Assembly: GCA_963836005.1 (NCBI GenBank) | Contig: CAWIHS010000002.1 | Coordinates: forward strand, 124,001-188,000 | Direction: 5' to 3' | Length of the DNA: 64,000 bases | DNA from: CAWIHS01 sp963836005 | GTDB lineage: Bacteria > Pseudomonadota > Gammaproteobacteria > GRL18 | Part shown: positions 44,445 through 52,359 of the stretch, piece after piece | Layout of the letters: every line of letters begins with the position of its first letter | How positions within the stretch are numbered: position 1 is the first letter of the stretch | Notes under the pieces: model-generated | What the model saw: only the letters and a program-made list of their open reading frames with translations | What the model was told of the DNA's origin: nothing | The model's database searches: none | Position numbers and translations under genes: made by a program

Positions 44445-45297
44445 GATTACTTCCTGTAAATTGTTTTATCAGTTCAGCTTCCCGCTGCGGATCTTCAAGA
44501 TATTTTTGTGTAAAAAATTCTGACGGTATGAGCTGATCATATAAAATCTTTTTCGTTTGAATATGGGTTTCATGGTCCGTTTTTAAGTCGCGGGTAACGG
44601 ATTTCATAATGCTCCACAGCCCCTGTTTTTTCTCAATTTGCTTTACCAGAGCACGCTTGACGGGTTCACTGCCGCCATTTTGATAAAAATCCACCCGCAC
44701 CGGGATCAGCGTTTTCTCATGTATCCAGCTTATACGCTTATCATAAACTGAATTATCCGCAGATCTGGGAATACTTTCTAAAACGATGGTGTCCATTCCA
44801 TTATATTTTTCTTTTCTTAAAATTCTGTGATCATCATCTGTAACTCGGCGTTTTCTCAGGTCTTCATAAAAAATATCAGAACCAACGAAGCGTCCACCTT
44901 TCCTTTTTGATGAAATCCTGCGTGATTTTTTAATTGCGGGCAGATAAATCCATTGGTCGGAATCTTTATCCTCTGCATAATCAAGGGTCAGCAGACCGGT
45001 ATCTTTTATATCTGTCGGTTTTTTAAAGCGAATTAATGAGCGGGTATTGCCGTTGGGTTCATCTTCACGAAAAGCAATAATCTGTCGAACTCGCGGTTTA
45101 TGTCCTTTTTCTACCAAAGCCATTGCACCGGAAGTAAAGGCATTATCACCATCAGGCCTGCCATGTACGGCAGTGGCCAGTTCCAGCCCCGATTCATAGG
45201 CATGGCCCAAAACCGGAAGCAGGCATAACCCGGACATAAAAATAATGCTTGTAAACAGGTAGTTTTTGCGGAGTAGAGCCAGCTGACTGTTCTTCAT
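44353..45297 (-). CDS. LolA-like outer-membrane lipoprotein-sorting protein (PF17131 type)
   Basis: 314 residues. Signal peptide with hydrophobic core YLFTSIIFMSGLCLLPVLGHA. The mature part (34-270) shows RSLIRFKKPTDIKDTGLLTLDYAEDKDSDQWIYLPAIKKSRRISSKRKGGRFVGSDIFYEDL, which is characteristic of the LolA-like proteins that accompany MMPL permeases. FDQLIPSEFFTQKYLE-like residues mark the usual family end near residue 275, so the last 40 residues (overlapping the porin gene) are extra. Periplasmic carrier for a lipid or hydrophobic molecule. First gene of the trio. Confidence 0.82.
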   Translation of the reverse strand: MKNSQLALLRKNYLFTSIIFMSGLCLLPVLGHAYESGLELATAVHGRPDGDNAFTSGAMALVEKGHKPRVRQIIAFREDEPNGNTRSLIRFKKPTDIKDTGLLTLDYAEDKDSDQWIYLPAIKKSRRISSKRKGGRFVGSDIFYEDLRKRRVTDDDHRILRKEKYNGMDTIVLESIPRSADNSVYDKRISWIHEKTLIPVRVDFYQNGGSEPVKRALVKQIEKKQGLWSIMKSVTRDLKTDHETHIQTKKILYDQLIPSEFFTQKYLEDPQREAELIKQFTGSNHAVPLDKLTLPYHFITAFSAVRPGTHRRPE

Positions 45298-45386
45298 TTT
45301 TTTAAGCCTAAAAGTATTGTAACTATTCAGCGTATTTTAGATTTATACGTAAGTTCTTGATATCAGGTGTTTGCATAAGAAGTGTA

Positions 45387-45404
45387 TGTGGCATGGATGC
45401 CACA
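45387..45404. repeat. Palindrome in possible repeat element
   Basis: TGTGGCATGGATGCCACA is a near-perfect palindrome followed by TCAAGCCTACATGGACGTAT and TTACGGCGTC, a pattern I associate with dispersed intergenic repeats of gammaproteobacteria. Only one copy is in this window, in the 281-base spacer between the LolA-like and flavoenzyme genes. Confidence 0.4.
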
Positions 45405-45578
45405 TTCAAGCCTACATGGACGTATTTACGGCGTCTTCTGGAGCAAATTCCTGGTGTCAAGGACGTTTTCAAAATTACGCTGAATAGTTACAAAGTATTT
45501 AAACAGGTTATTTCGTTCCATCAATAAACGCATGGACACTATTTTAGCGGATCAGATTAGCTGCATGAGTGATTGATG

Positions 45579-47180
45579 TCACTTTATGTCATAACGACCC
45601 GGCGCCAGAATGCCCTGTGGATCCAGTGCATCTTTAATGGTTTTATAAAATGATGCAGAATTATTCTCCTGTTCAGACATAAGGTACATTGACTGCACAC
45701 CAAGTCGATAGGGGAAATATCCTCTTGAAATCAATCTGCTTAGCAGCTCATCATGGCATTGCTGCGCTTTTTTATCTTCATTTTCTACATCACGATCATA
45801 AGATATAGCAATAATACAATCCATCGCTCTTGGTGTGATGAGCGTATAGGACACCGCAGGTTCAAATCCGTAACGGGCAAAAACTGTTTCAATGATATCC
45901 CAGATTTCCATTGCACACTTGCCCTCAGTAGGTGCAACCGGTGCACACCAGAGCAAACCACAATTATCTTTATCCGGGTCAGGGAGCTTTGGAACGGGTG
46001 ATTTTTTTCTCCAGTAAGTGCTGGGGATCATGGCATCAGTCGGCACGCCTCTGGTCATCCCGAATACCGGTTTGAGTAAATTCAACATGGCAGGAAGGTT
46101 GACTCCGGTCAATCTTTGATAAGGTTTTTGCAGTAACTCAGCAAGTTTAAGTTTACGTTCATCCAGAAACCGCAGTTTTTTAACTTTTCCTTTGAGCTGC
46201 TTTTTGATTCGTTTTTGTGCTGCAGCAACACTTGCTTTAGAGCCATAAAGTGCACCCGCTGCATTCCAGGCACTAAAATCCCATTGTTGTTCAAAAGCCT
46301 GCAGCACTTCTTTCGACAATGGTGTTTTGCCTTCGGTCCTGTCCCAGGGATAGCGTTGAATAGAGGAGAGCACTTTATAATCATTACCAATATGCAGTGC
46401 GCTATTGATGGTGCCATCCAGTCTCAGCGGCCTCAGCAATTCAACAATCTCCTCAAGTTGACTGTTTTTCTCAACACTGAAAAAAAAGTTCATAAAATGT
46501 TCCGGTCTGGGCATCAGCCAGAGCGTGAGGCCTGTTATGATCCCCAGGTTTGACTGGGTAAACATGCCGTCGCTATAAGGCCCCAACCCCCAACGGTAAA
46601 CACTTTTGGCCCTGACATCCCTGAATCTGCCAAAGCCGGTATTGATACAGCTGCCGTCGGGCAATACCACTTGCAGTCCGCAGACTTTATCGAAATGATC
46701 ACTATAGGGGGTATGACCAAAGCCGCGTTCTGCGATATTTCCAATTAAACTATGGTTAACAAAGGATCCTGTTACGTCCATCCACAGAGCAGAATTCTTG
46801 TCTTTTAAAAAGTCATAAAGCTGTATTTGTGTAACTCCGGGCTGCAGTGTTACATAGGCCAGTTCCTCATTATAATCTACAACTTGATTCATACGTTTAA
46901 GCTCAAGGATAATACAGTTATCAGCCGTAGGTACGCGTGAACCATAGCCGACATTCTTGCCCGTACTGATAGGATAGATGGCCACTTTATACTGATTTGC
47001 AAGCCTCATACACGCCTGGACCTGTTCAGTATTAGCAGGGCGAATGACAGCCAGAATACGATGCCTGACCGAAAAAGTGGTTTTCTCATACTCATTTAAG
47101 ATGTCAGAATCAAGAATCACATACTCCTGACCGACAACTTGAGTAAAAGAATCAAAAGCCTGTTGATATGAACCTGTCAT
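45579..47180 (-). CDS. FAD-dependent oxidase/dehydrogenase of the vanillyl-alcohol-oxidase/p-cresol methylhydroxylase type
   Basis: 533 residues, soluble. PCMH-type FAD domain at about 35-240: YPISTGKNVGYGSRVPTADNCIILELKRMNQVVDYNEELAYVTLQPGVTQIQLYDFL is the pyrophosphate-binding pattern, GSFVNHSLIGNIAERGFGHTPYSDHF and LQVVLPDGSCINTGFGRF complete it. A FAD-oxidase C-terminal domain runs from about 250. The combination matches VAO/PchF-like enzymes that oxidise phenolic or other alcohols. No cytochrome partner gene is adjacent. Single gene, divergent from the PEP-CTERM gene. Substrate unknown. Confidence 0.82.
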   Translation of the reverse strand: MTGSYQQAFDSFTQVVGQEYVILDSDILNEYEKTTFSVRHRILAVIRPANTEQVQACMRLANQYKVAIYPISTGKNVGYGSRVPTADNCIILELKRMNQVVDYNEELAYVTLQPGVTQIQLYDFLKDKNSALWMDVTGSFVNHSLIGNIAERGFGHTPYSDHFDKVCGLQVVLPDGSCINTGFGRFRDVRAKSVYRWGLGPYSDGMFTQSNLGIITGLTLWLMPRPEHFMNFFFSVEKNSQLEEIVELLRPLRLDGTINSALHIGNDYKVLSSIQRYPWDRTEGKTPLSKEVLQAFEQQWDFSAWNAAGALYGSKASVAAAQKRIKKQLKGKVKKLRFLDERKLKLAELLQKPYQRLTGVNLPAMLNLLKPVFGMTRGVPTDAMIPSTYWRKKSPVPKLPDPDKDNCGLLWCAPVAPTEGKCAMEIWDIIETVFARYGFEPAVSYTLITPRAMDCIIAISYDRDVENEDKKAQQCHDELLSRLISRGYFPYRLGVQSMYLMSEQENNSASFYKTIKDALDPQGILAPGRYDIK

Positions 47181-47517
47181 AAAATGTTCTGCTCCGGGTA
47201 TTTATTTGAATGTTCATTTTCATACAGTATAGTGTTTTTAACTAAATAATCATCCAGTTGTCACAGTCACTCTATTGCAGTTGAAATCTGATACATAGTT
47301 TATTTAAGTACTGAGAAATAATCATTTGCAGGATTTTACACTTTATTCATAAATCCTTTGTGATTATGTCAGTTTTTTTTACACATTTTAACAAATACTC
47401 ATACTAACTACTTGTATGTCTCTGTAATATATATAATTTAAAATATTGGCACACTGCGTGCTTATTTATAAATACATACACACTGATGTTTATTAAATTC
47501 AATTTAAGGATAAGAAA
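47181..47517. other. Divergent regulatory spacer
   Basis: 337 bases between the minus-strand flavoenzyme gene and the plus-strand PEP-CTERM gene. Very AT-rich. Holds the sigma-54 promoter at 47447-47462. The region upstream of it (47250-47400) would be the place for activator (PrsR) sites; I see no clear symmetric motif there. Confidence 0.6.
47447..47462 (+). promoter_or_regulatory. Sigma-54 (RpoN) promoter of the PEP-CTERM gene
   Basis: TGGCACACTGCGTGCT: -24 element TGGCAC and -12 element GTGCT, with GG and GC separated by exactly 10 bases; one mismatch to the TTGCW consensus. Transcription would start about 12 bases after the GC, some 45 bases before the ATG. The leader then has AAGGA at 47506-47510, 7 bases before the start codon. 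The window also encodes PrsR, a sigma-54 activator. Confidence 0.8.
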
Positions 47518-48429
47518 ATGAATAAGAAACTATTACTGTCTCTGGCTGTTGCGGGCGGTTTGACAGTTGCCGCAAGCGTTGCTCAGGCGGGTGCAGTGGC
47601 TACTTCATATCTGCATATCGCTGATTTTAAAATGACCAATGATGCCGGTGAAAAATTAGTCGTTGGCCAGGATCTCACTTTTGTGAATACGGTTACCAAT
47701 AACGGTGATACCAATGCCGAGCTTAATGGTGCATCTGACGAGCATACAGCTTCCGGACCTGCAAGCGCAGCTGGTTTATTGGTAGAAAGCTCAGACGTCA
47801 ATAACCCCGGTTATGTCGATGACAGCTTCACGCATATTTTCCAACCTGCTGATGCCAGTGCGACTTATTCCGTAGGGGACGCTTTGCTGACGGGAGCTAT
47901 CGTTGATTTTCCTGGACTTGTAACGCCTGATGCAGATGCCCAAACATTGGCTGAAGTCTCAATTGTGGGCGACGGTAACGGCTCTGCCGCGGGTAACAAT
48001 GTCGGCGTTCAGGGTAAATTTGAATTCGTGGCTGGATATACCGGAGGCGTAAATCTGAGCTTTAATGCAGATGCTTATGTTCGAGCATTGTTAACTTCAA
48101 ATTTGCAAGGCGTTAGCTCTGATGCAAGTATTAGCTGGTCGATTAACATTATAGATGTTAGCGGTGGCGGAGTAGCAATCCTCCAGTATGCACCTCTTGC
48201 CCTTAATACGGGCCGTTCAGTGACTGATCCTGGTGATGACTTCTTATATGAACTGGATCCTACATTTTTCACAACAAGTTTTGCGATTACAGAAGGAGCC
48301 GAGTATCAGATAACCATCGACCATGCTTCGGATGCAAATGCTGAAGCAATTCCTGAGCCTGCTCCGCTGGCACTGATGAGTCTTGGTTTAATCGGCCTGG
48401 CATGGAAAAAAAGACGCGATAGCAAGTAA
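47518..48429 (+). CDS. PEP-CTERM sorting-domain protein
   Basis: 303 residues. Signal peptide KKLLLSLAVAGGLTVAASVAQA, cleavage after residue 24. The mature part is acidic, rich in Gly, Asn, Ser, Asp and short strands, with no cysteine seen, as in many secreted matrix proteins. The C-terminus reads AIPEPAPLALMSLGLIGLAWKKRRDSK: Pro-Glu-Pro, a hydrophobic helix, then a basic end, the exosortase sorting signal. XrtA should cleave near the PEP motif during export. Own sigma-54 promoter upstream and a strong terminator downstream, so it is a single-gene unit. It is the only PEP-CTERM substrate I see in the window. Confidence 0.93.
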   Translation: MNKKLLLSLAVAGGLTVAASVAQAGAVATSYLHIADFKMTNDAGEKLVVGQDLTFVNTVTNNGDTNAELNGASDEHTASGPASAAGLLVESSDVNNPGYVDDSFTHIFQPADASATYSVGDALLTGAIVDFPGLVTPDADAQTLAEVSIVGDGNGSAAGNNVGVQGKFEFVAGYTGGVNLSFNADAYVRALLTSNLQGVSSDASISWSINIIDVSGGGVAILQYAPLALNTGRSVTDPGDDFLYELDPTFFTTSFAITEGAEYQITIDHASDANAEAIPEPAPLALMSLGLIGLAWKKRRDSK

Positions 48430-48450
48430 AATTTGCTGTTTTTCCGTTAA

Positions 48451-48480
48451 AAAAACCGCTTCACCTGAAGCGGTTTTTTT
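48451..48480. terminator. Bidirectional rho-independent terminator
   Basis: Stem AAAAACCGCTTCA / TGAAGCGGTTTTT with a tight CC centre, flanked by A and T runs on both sides. It ends the PEP-CTERM transcript (22 bases after its stop) and, read the other way, the acyltransferase transcript from the minus strand. Confidence 0.88.
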
Positions 48481-48532
48481 ATTTTGGGGCATGACTTTCA
48501 TTTTTATTGCATGTATTTTCGCTGCTGGAAGT

Positions 48533-49321
48533 TCATATACAGATCCTGTTGTCTAACGTCTTAATTTCGGAAAAGTAGGATAGTTCTATCTCCTGCTTAA
48601 TCCACTGGTATAATTCCAGTAATTCAGGGCGCATATTATCCAATGCTGACTGTGTCTTTATAAAATAGGGGGCTCTGATACCATGGTAATCAATGTCTTT
48701 CCCTACTTTATGAAAAATAATACCTGATCGCTTCAGCAGCCTAGGCAAAAAAGGTTCCATCATGGCAAAAACCCTGGTACGAGCGGTTAGTTCAGTGAGT
48801 GCAGTAGAAGCCAGAAATGCGGCTATGGCTATCATCATAAAGGTTCGCTGTTCCTGTTGGGAAATTTGTGTAGTGACTTCACCAAAACGAGTTAATAATT
48901 CACCCGGGCGTTTTCGAAAAGCGCCATCTACGGCCAGACGGGAAATCTCGCACACGTTTTGCCGTTTAAGATCCAGTCTCTGTATGCGCTGAGAGTCCAG
49001 GCTGTCGGAACAATAGCGTTCAAAAGGCAGCCTGTCATCAACGATATCCGAGATCGCAGGTACCAGTCTAACGCAGCCAGCCGCAATACCTGTGTTTTTA
49101 TGAGTGATCAGACAATGAAATGAATACTCATCATAGACATCATATTCCAGCTGCTCAGGAAATTCTTCTATTGATTCATAGCCAAACTCTTTACAATATA
49201 CGTTGTATCTAATGCGATATACCTGCTTTTTCTGAGCATCACTTCCGGCAAAATCAACACGAAAATACTTCATGAAGTTTTCCGCTAGAGGTTCAGTCCT
49301 GATTTGTTTCTTCTCATCCAT
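48533..49321 (-). CDS. PEP-CTERM/exosortase system-associated acyltransferase (TIGR03694 type)
   Basis: 262 residues, soluble. YFRVDFAGSDAQKKQVYRIRYNVYCKEFGYESIEEFPEQLEYDVYDEYSFHCLI near residue 20 is the N-terminal signature shared by this family and by autoinducer/N-acyl amino acid synthases (R-x2-VY-x3-G...D-x-YD). GCVRLVPA and VCEISRLAVDGAFRKR follow in the acetyl/acyl-CoA binding core. Such enzymes transfer a fatty acyl group, from acyl-ACP or CoA, to a small amine; the product is unknown. Last gene of a pair with the cNMP-binding protein (22-base gap). Confidence 0.9.
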   Translation of the reverse strand: MDEKKQIRTEPLAENFMKYFRVDFAGSDAQKKQVYRIRYNVYCKEFGYESIEEFPEQLEYDVYDEYSFHCLITHKNTGIAAGCVRLVPAISDIVDDRLPFERYCSDSLDSQRIQRLDLKRQNVCEISRLAVDGAFRKRPGELLTRFGEVTTQISQQEQRTFMMIAIAAFLASTALTELTARTRVFAMMEPFLPRLLKRSGIIFHKVGKDIDYHGIRAPYFIKTQSALDNMRPELLELYQWIKQEIELSYFSEIKTLDNRICI

Positions 49322-49343
49322 AGTTTCACTCTGACTATAAATA

Positions 49344-49832
49344 TTATTCGATACTATGGACCTTTAGCCCCCACGAAAACAAGTCTTCTACCCGGTGATT
49401 TGCTCGATCAAGACGTGTTATCAATATCTCAAATAAATCTTTAAGAAAAAGATAGCCCAGTACAGGATGGTCATCCAGATACAGATTCAGACTTTCACCA
49501 TCAATTTCAACCAGCCTTCCACTTGAAAGAGTACTTACCGTTGCTGTTCTCACCTGTGATTTGTACAAACAAACTTCACCAAAGATATCACCTTCAATCA
49601 GCTCGGATATACCCGTCTGAAATGTCCGTTTTTCATCCAGCGCAATCTTACCTGTAACACGCATTGTCCCTGCTTCTATATAAAATAAAGAGCGTCCCTC
49701 TTCTCCTTCACAAATAATAGTTTTTTGAGCTTTAAAATCATACCGCTTCCATGCACTGCCTTCTGGAAAAGCTGGATCATTGATAATATCTTCAATTGTT
49801 TTGTTCACGATGGTTCCCTGATGATGTTTCAA
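49344..49832 (-). CDS. Cyclic-nucleotide-binding domain protein
   Basis: 162 residues. One cNMP-binding domain, about residues 30-140: TIICEGEEGRSLFYIEAGTMRVTGK, then ELIEGDIFGEVCLYKSQVRTATVSTL, the usual jelly-roll with the G-E-x-x-L/R-T-A-T phosphate-binding cassette partly kept. No DNA-binding domain follows, so it acts as a stand-alone sensor or protein partner. Paired with the acyltransferase gene 22 bases downstream; the same two domains occur fused in one protein at 51.0-52.2 kb. Confidence 0.85.
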   Translation of the reverse strand: MKHHQGTIVNKTIEDIINDPAFPEGSAWKRYDFKAQKTIICEGEEGRSLFYIEAGTMRVTGKIALDEKRTFQTGISELIEGDIFGEVCLYKSQVRTATVSTLSSGRLVEIDGESLNLYLDDHPVLGYLFLKDLFEILITRLDRANHRVEDLFSWGLKVHSIE

Positions 49833-50032
49833 TATTAACGATCACGAGGAAAAAAATAACATCTTGTAAGTAGATGAACTGTGACACAGCACAAATCATA
49901 CACTTTAAATCAGCAGCAAAAATCAGTAATGTGAAAGACTACGTGGTTTGAATAGAAAAATTATATGAGCATAGGAAAAATAACTACTGGTTTATACTCA
50001 TTGCTAAAGCTGTATCAGCCCATGTGCAAATC

Positions 50033-50953
50033 ATGTCCATAAATAATAATACTTTTAGCCAGCTACATATTGATGTGGCCCGTAATGCTACAGATGATTT
50101 TAATTTATTTCACAACATTAAAAAGTGGCAGCAAATACGTAATAATCCTTTTAAGGGTCCAATCGTACTGGGCTTCGAGTTAGAGGCCCTTATCGAAGAG
50201 GAAGTTAGACGCTACCGTCTGTTGCATGATGAAAACACTATCATTTCAGAAAACAAATTGCATTTTAGTAACTACCAGCTTTCCTTTGTAAACGCAGTCA
50301 AACCCGGGCAAGTTATCTTGGTTGACATACGGCCATCGCTTTATTTAGAAACACCTAAAAAGTTACTTAGCAACCGCATAAGCTTAAAAGCTGATAATAA
50401 GCTAGCGATGGTTGGTTATAAAAAAGAATCAAAATCTCCTCTCTTTTTACCCACACCAGAACTTCCTGAATTTAATAAAATTAGAAATCATCCGGATCGT
50501 TCACATTTTGAAAAAAACATTGATAAGGCGAATGATTCATTTTTCTTGAAGCGTAAGTTTATGAATACCAGCAACGCTAAAAACTTCCTCTGTGGTTCGC
50601 TGGTCGATCAGTCTGAATATTTTGATGAATTAGAAAACAAAGCCACTTTCCCCGAAATTTTCCCTTGTGGACTGATCTCCTGCGCCTTGTTGGAAAAGGC
50701 TTTTAAGGAAAATAACGACCTCAAAAGAAACCCGATGGTTTATACCTCTCATAAGATTAGCATTGACCGCAAGCATCTTGCTAAACTAAAAAGTAATGAC
50801 GTTTTAAATATACTGGTTAGAAAAATGCAGCAACAGGAAGCTAAAAGGTATCACAAGATCATAACCTATGAATGCTATGGCCTGCTGAAAGAAAATAAAA
50901 TACTTTATCGAGGGCTGATTTCTCTGACATCTTTAGAGAACATTCTTGCCTGA
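50033..50953 (+). CDS. Putative hot-dog-fold (MaoC-like) protein
   Basis: 306 residues from the ATG at 50033 (an in-frame GTG at 50024 is the alternative start). Residues 17-50, VARNATDDFNLFHNIKKWQQIRNNPFKGPIVLGFELE, resemble the D-x-N-x-x-H hydratase-2 motif and the following glycine-rich loop of MaoC-type dehydratases. A second, weaker hot-dog-like half seems to start near residue 190 (PEIFPCGLISCALLEKAF). This suggests a double hot-dog enzyme or acyl-binding protein acting on acyl-CoA/ACP. No signal peptide. It is convergent with the acyltransferase-Crp fusion gene (43-base gap) and divergent from the cNMP gene, inside an acyl-transfer island. Family call is tentative. Confidence 0.5.
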   Translation: MSINNNTFSQLHIDVARNATDDFNLFHNIKKWQQIRNNPFKGPIVLGFELEALIEEEVRRYRLLHDENTIISENKLHFSNYQLSFVNAVKPGQVILVDIRPSLYLETPKKLLSNRISLKADNKLAMVGYKKESKSPLFLPTPELPEFNKIRNHPDRSHFEKNIDKANDSFFLKRKFMNTSNAKNFLCGSLVDQSEYFDELENKATFPEIFPCGLISCALLEKAFKENNDLKRNPMVYTSHKISIDRKHLAKLKSNDVLNILVRKMQQQEAKRYHKIITYECYGLLKENKILYRGLISLTSLENILA

Positions 50954-50995
50954 GTTAAAATGTAGTGTGTTTCTATGCATCCGCCAGTTTTTTTG

Positions 50996-52240
50996 TTACT
51001 TGTCCTCTTCCTCAAACTGTTCGTAACCTGATGGCTTATTAAAAAAGCGTAACACACTTTTACCAAATTCCAGATTGCCTTTAGCTTTCTCTTCTTCCAG
51101 TATACGTCGAACCTCCTCTTTCTGTGCATGCGCTGAACGAGAAATTTGACCCGCCCCCACCTTAACCGTTCTTATGTCCGGATGTTTCTTATCCTGTATT
51201 GAAGCTTCCCATAGTTTTTTCAATGCAAAATGTATTCTTGCCGACTGCGGAGCATATGTGCTGACCATGGCAAAGTCATCAATTTCTCGAATTCTTTTAG
51301 AAAAATGGCGTAAGATATGCCCTAATTGTTCCGGGTTCTGTTTGACCATATTCAGTAAATTATCACGATGGATAACAACCAGTTCTACATTTGTAATAGC
51401 TGTAGCGGTTGCCGAACGCGGTTCGTTATCTAAAATAGCTAACTCTCCAAACAGTTCACCTTTTGATAAATTAGACAGGACCATTTCATTGTTATTGTTA
51501 TCACTTTGAGAAATGGATATCCAGCCATCAGCAATGGAATACGCGAAATCTGCTGATTCATTTTGAAAAAAAACCACTTCTCCGGAAGATAGCAGTAACC
51601 TTTCATAACTGCCGCAGTAATTGTTTGACCAGAAGGGGCCTATTACTGACTCAGCAGAACCAAAAGCCCAGTGAAAAACTTTGTCAAATGATGCGACCAT
51701 TGGTATAAGAGAATCACTTATGGATTCTACCCATGCAGCTTTAGCAATCGGTTTAAAACCTATCCTGCCATACAGTGACAGCGACTCTTCACTGATTGAG
51801 GCAAATACATACCTGGCCCCCCAGCAATGCATGATACCAAAGCCCATACGAAATAAAGCATAAATAACATTGCGTCGATTTCTCCATTGTCTATGAATGG
51901 CAAGCATGCCGCCACAGACAATTATCGGTTCCTGAGCTTGATTATTGACTAAGGCCTGTTCAATTTTTTCTCGTGCACGGGAAAAATCACAATGTATTTC
52001 CGCTGGTAAACCAATCGCTGAATCTTTGTTAACACGCAGGCATGCTATAGCAACATCATTTTCATAGGCAATAATATTAGCGACATCAGGTACAGCATCA
52101 AAACGATCGACAATATATTGATCTGCAGTTTCATTTTCTGATAAAAATCTGCCTTTTTCTCTCACATAGACATCATATCGAAGTTTGAAAACTTCATTCA
52201 ATTCCTTTGCATTTGATGCTATTTTTAGCCTGATTGCCAT
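50996..52240 (-). CDS. Acyltransferase fused to Crp-like cNMP-binding and DNA-binding domains
   Basis: 414 residues with three parts. Residues 1-175: GNAT-like N-acyl amino acid synthase/autoinducer-synthase type (LKIASNAKELNEVFKLRYDVYVREKGRF, IACLRVN, ARYVFASISEESLSLYGRIGFKPI). Residues 205-320: cNMP-binding jelly-roll (LLLSSGEVVFFQNESADFAYSIADGWISI, SKGELFGELAILDNEPRSATATA). Residues 325-400: helical linker and a likely Crp-type winged helix (VGAGQISRSAHAQKEEVRRILEEEKAKGNLEFG). This would be an enzyme and transcription regulator in one chain, or a regulator that senses an acyl donor. Single gene with no close partner on its strand. Confidence 0.8.
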   Translation of the reverse strand: MAIRLKIASNAKELNEVFKLRYDVYVREKGRFLSENETADQYIVDRFDAVPDVANIIAYENDVAIACLRVNKDSAIGLPAEIHCDFSRAREKIEQALVNNQAQEPIIVCGGMLAIHRQWRNRRNVIYALFRMGFGIMHCWGARYVFASISEESLSLYGRIGFKPIAKAAWVESISDSLIPMVASFDKVFHWAFGSAESVIGPFWSNNYCGSYERLLLSSGEVVFFQNESADFAYSIADGWISISQSDNNNNEMVLSNLSKGELFGELAILDNEPRSATATAITNVELVVIHRDNLLNMVKQNPEQLGHILRHFSKRIREIDDFAMVSTYAPQSARIHFALKKLWEASIQDKKHPDIRTVKVGAGQISRSAHAQKEEVRRILEEEKAKGNLEFGKSVLRFFNKPSGYEQFEEEDK

Positions 52241-52359
52241 TAAAACACCATTATTAAAATTCAGTGTATGAAATATTCCTGTTTAAGCATCCTTGCACAG
52301 AATAAATAATACTCAACTCTTCAGAGCTGATTTGCTGGCCTGAGTATATGAAGAGCAGT

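Noticed and set aside
46215..46553. 112-residue plus-strand frame
   Set aside because: Antisense to the flavoenzyme, whose coding evidence is strong.
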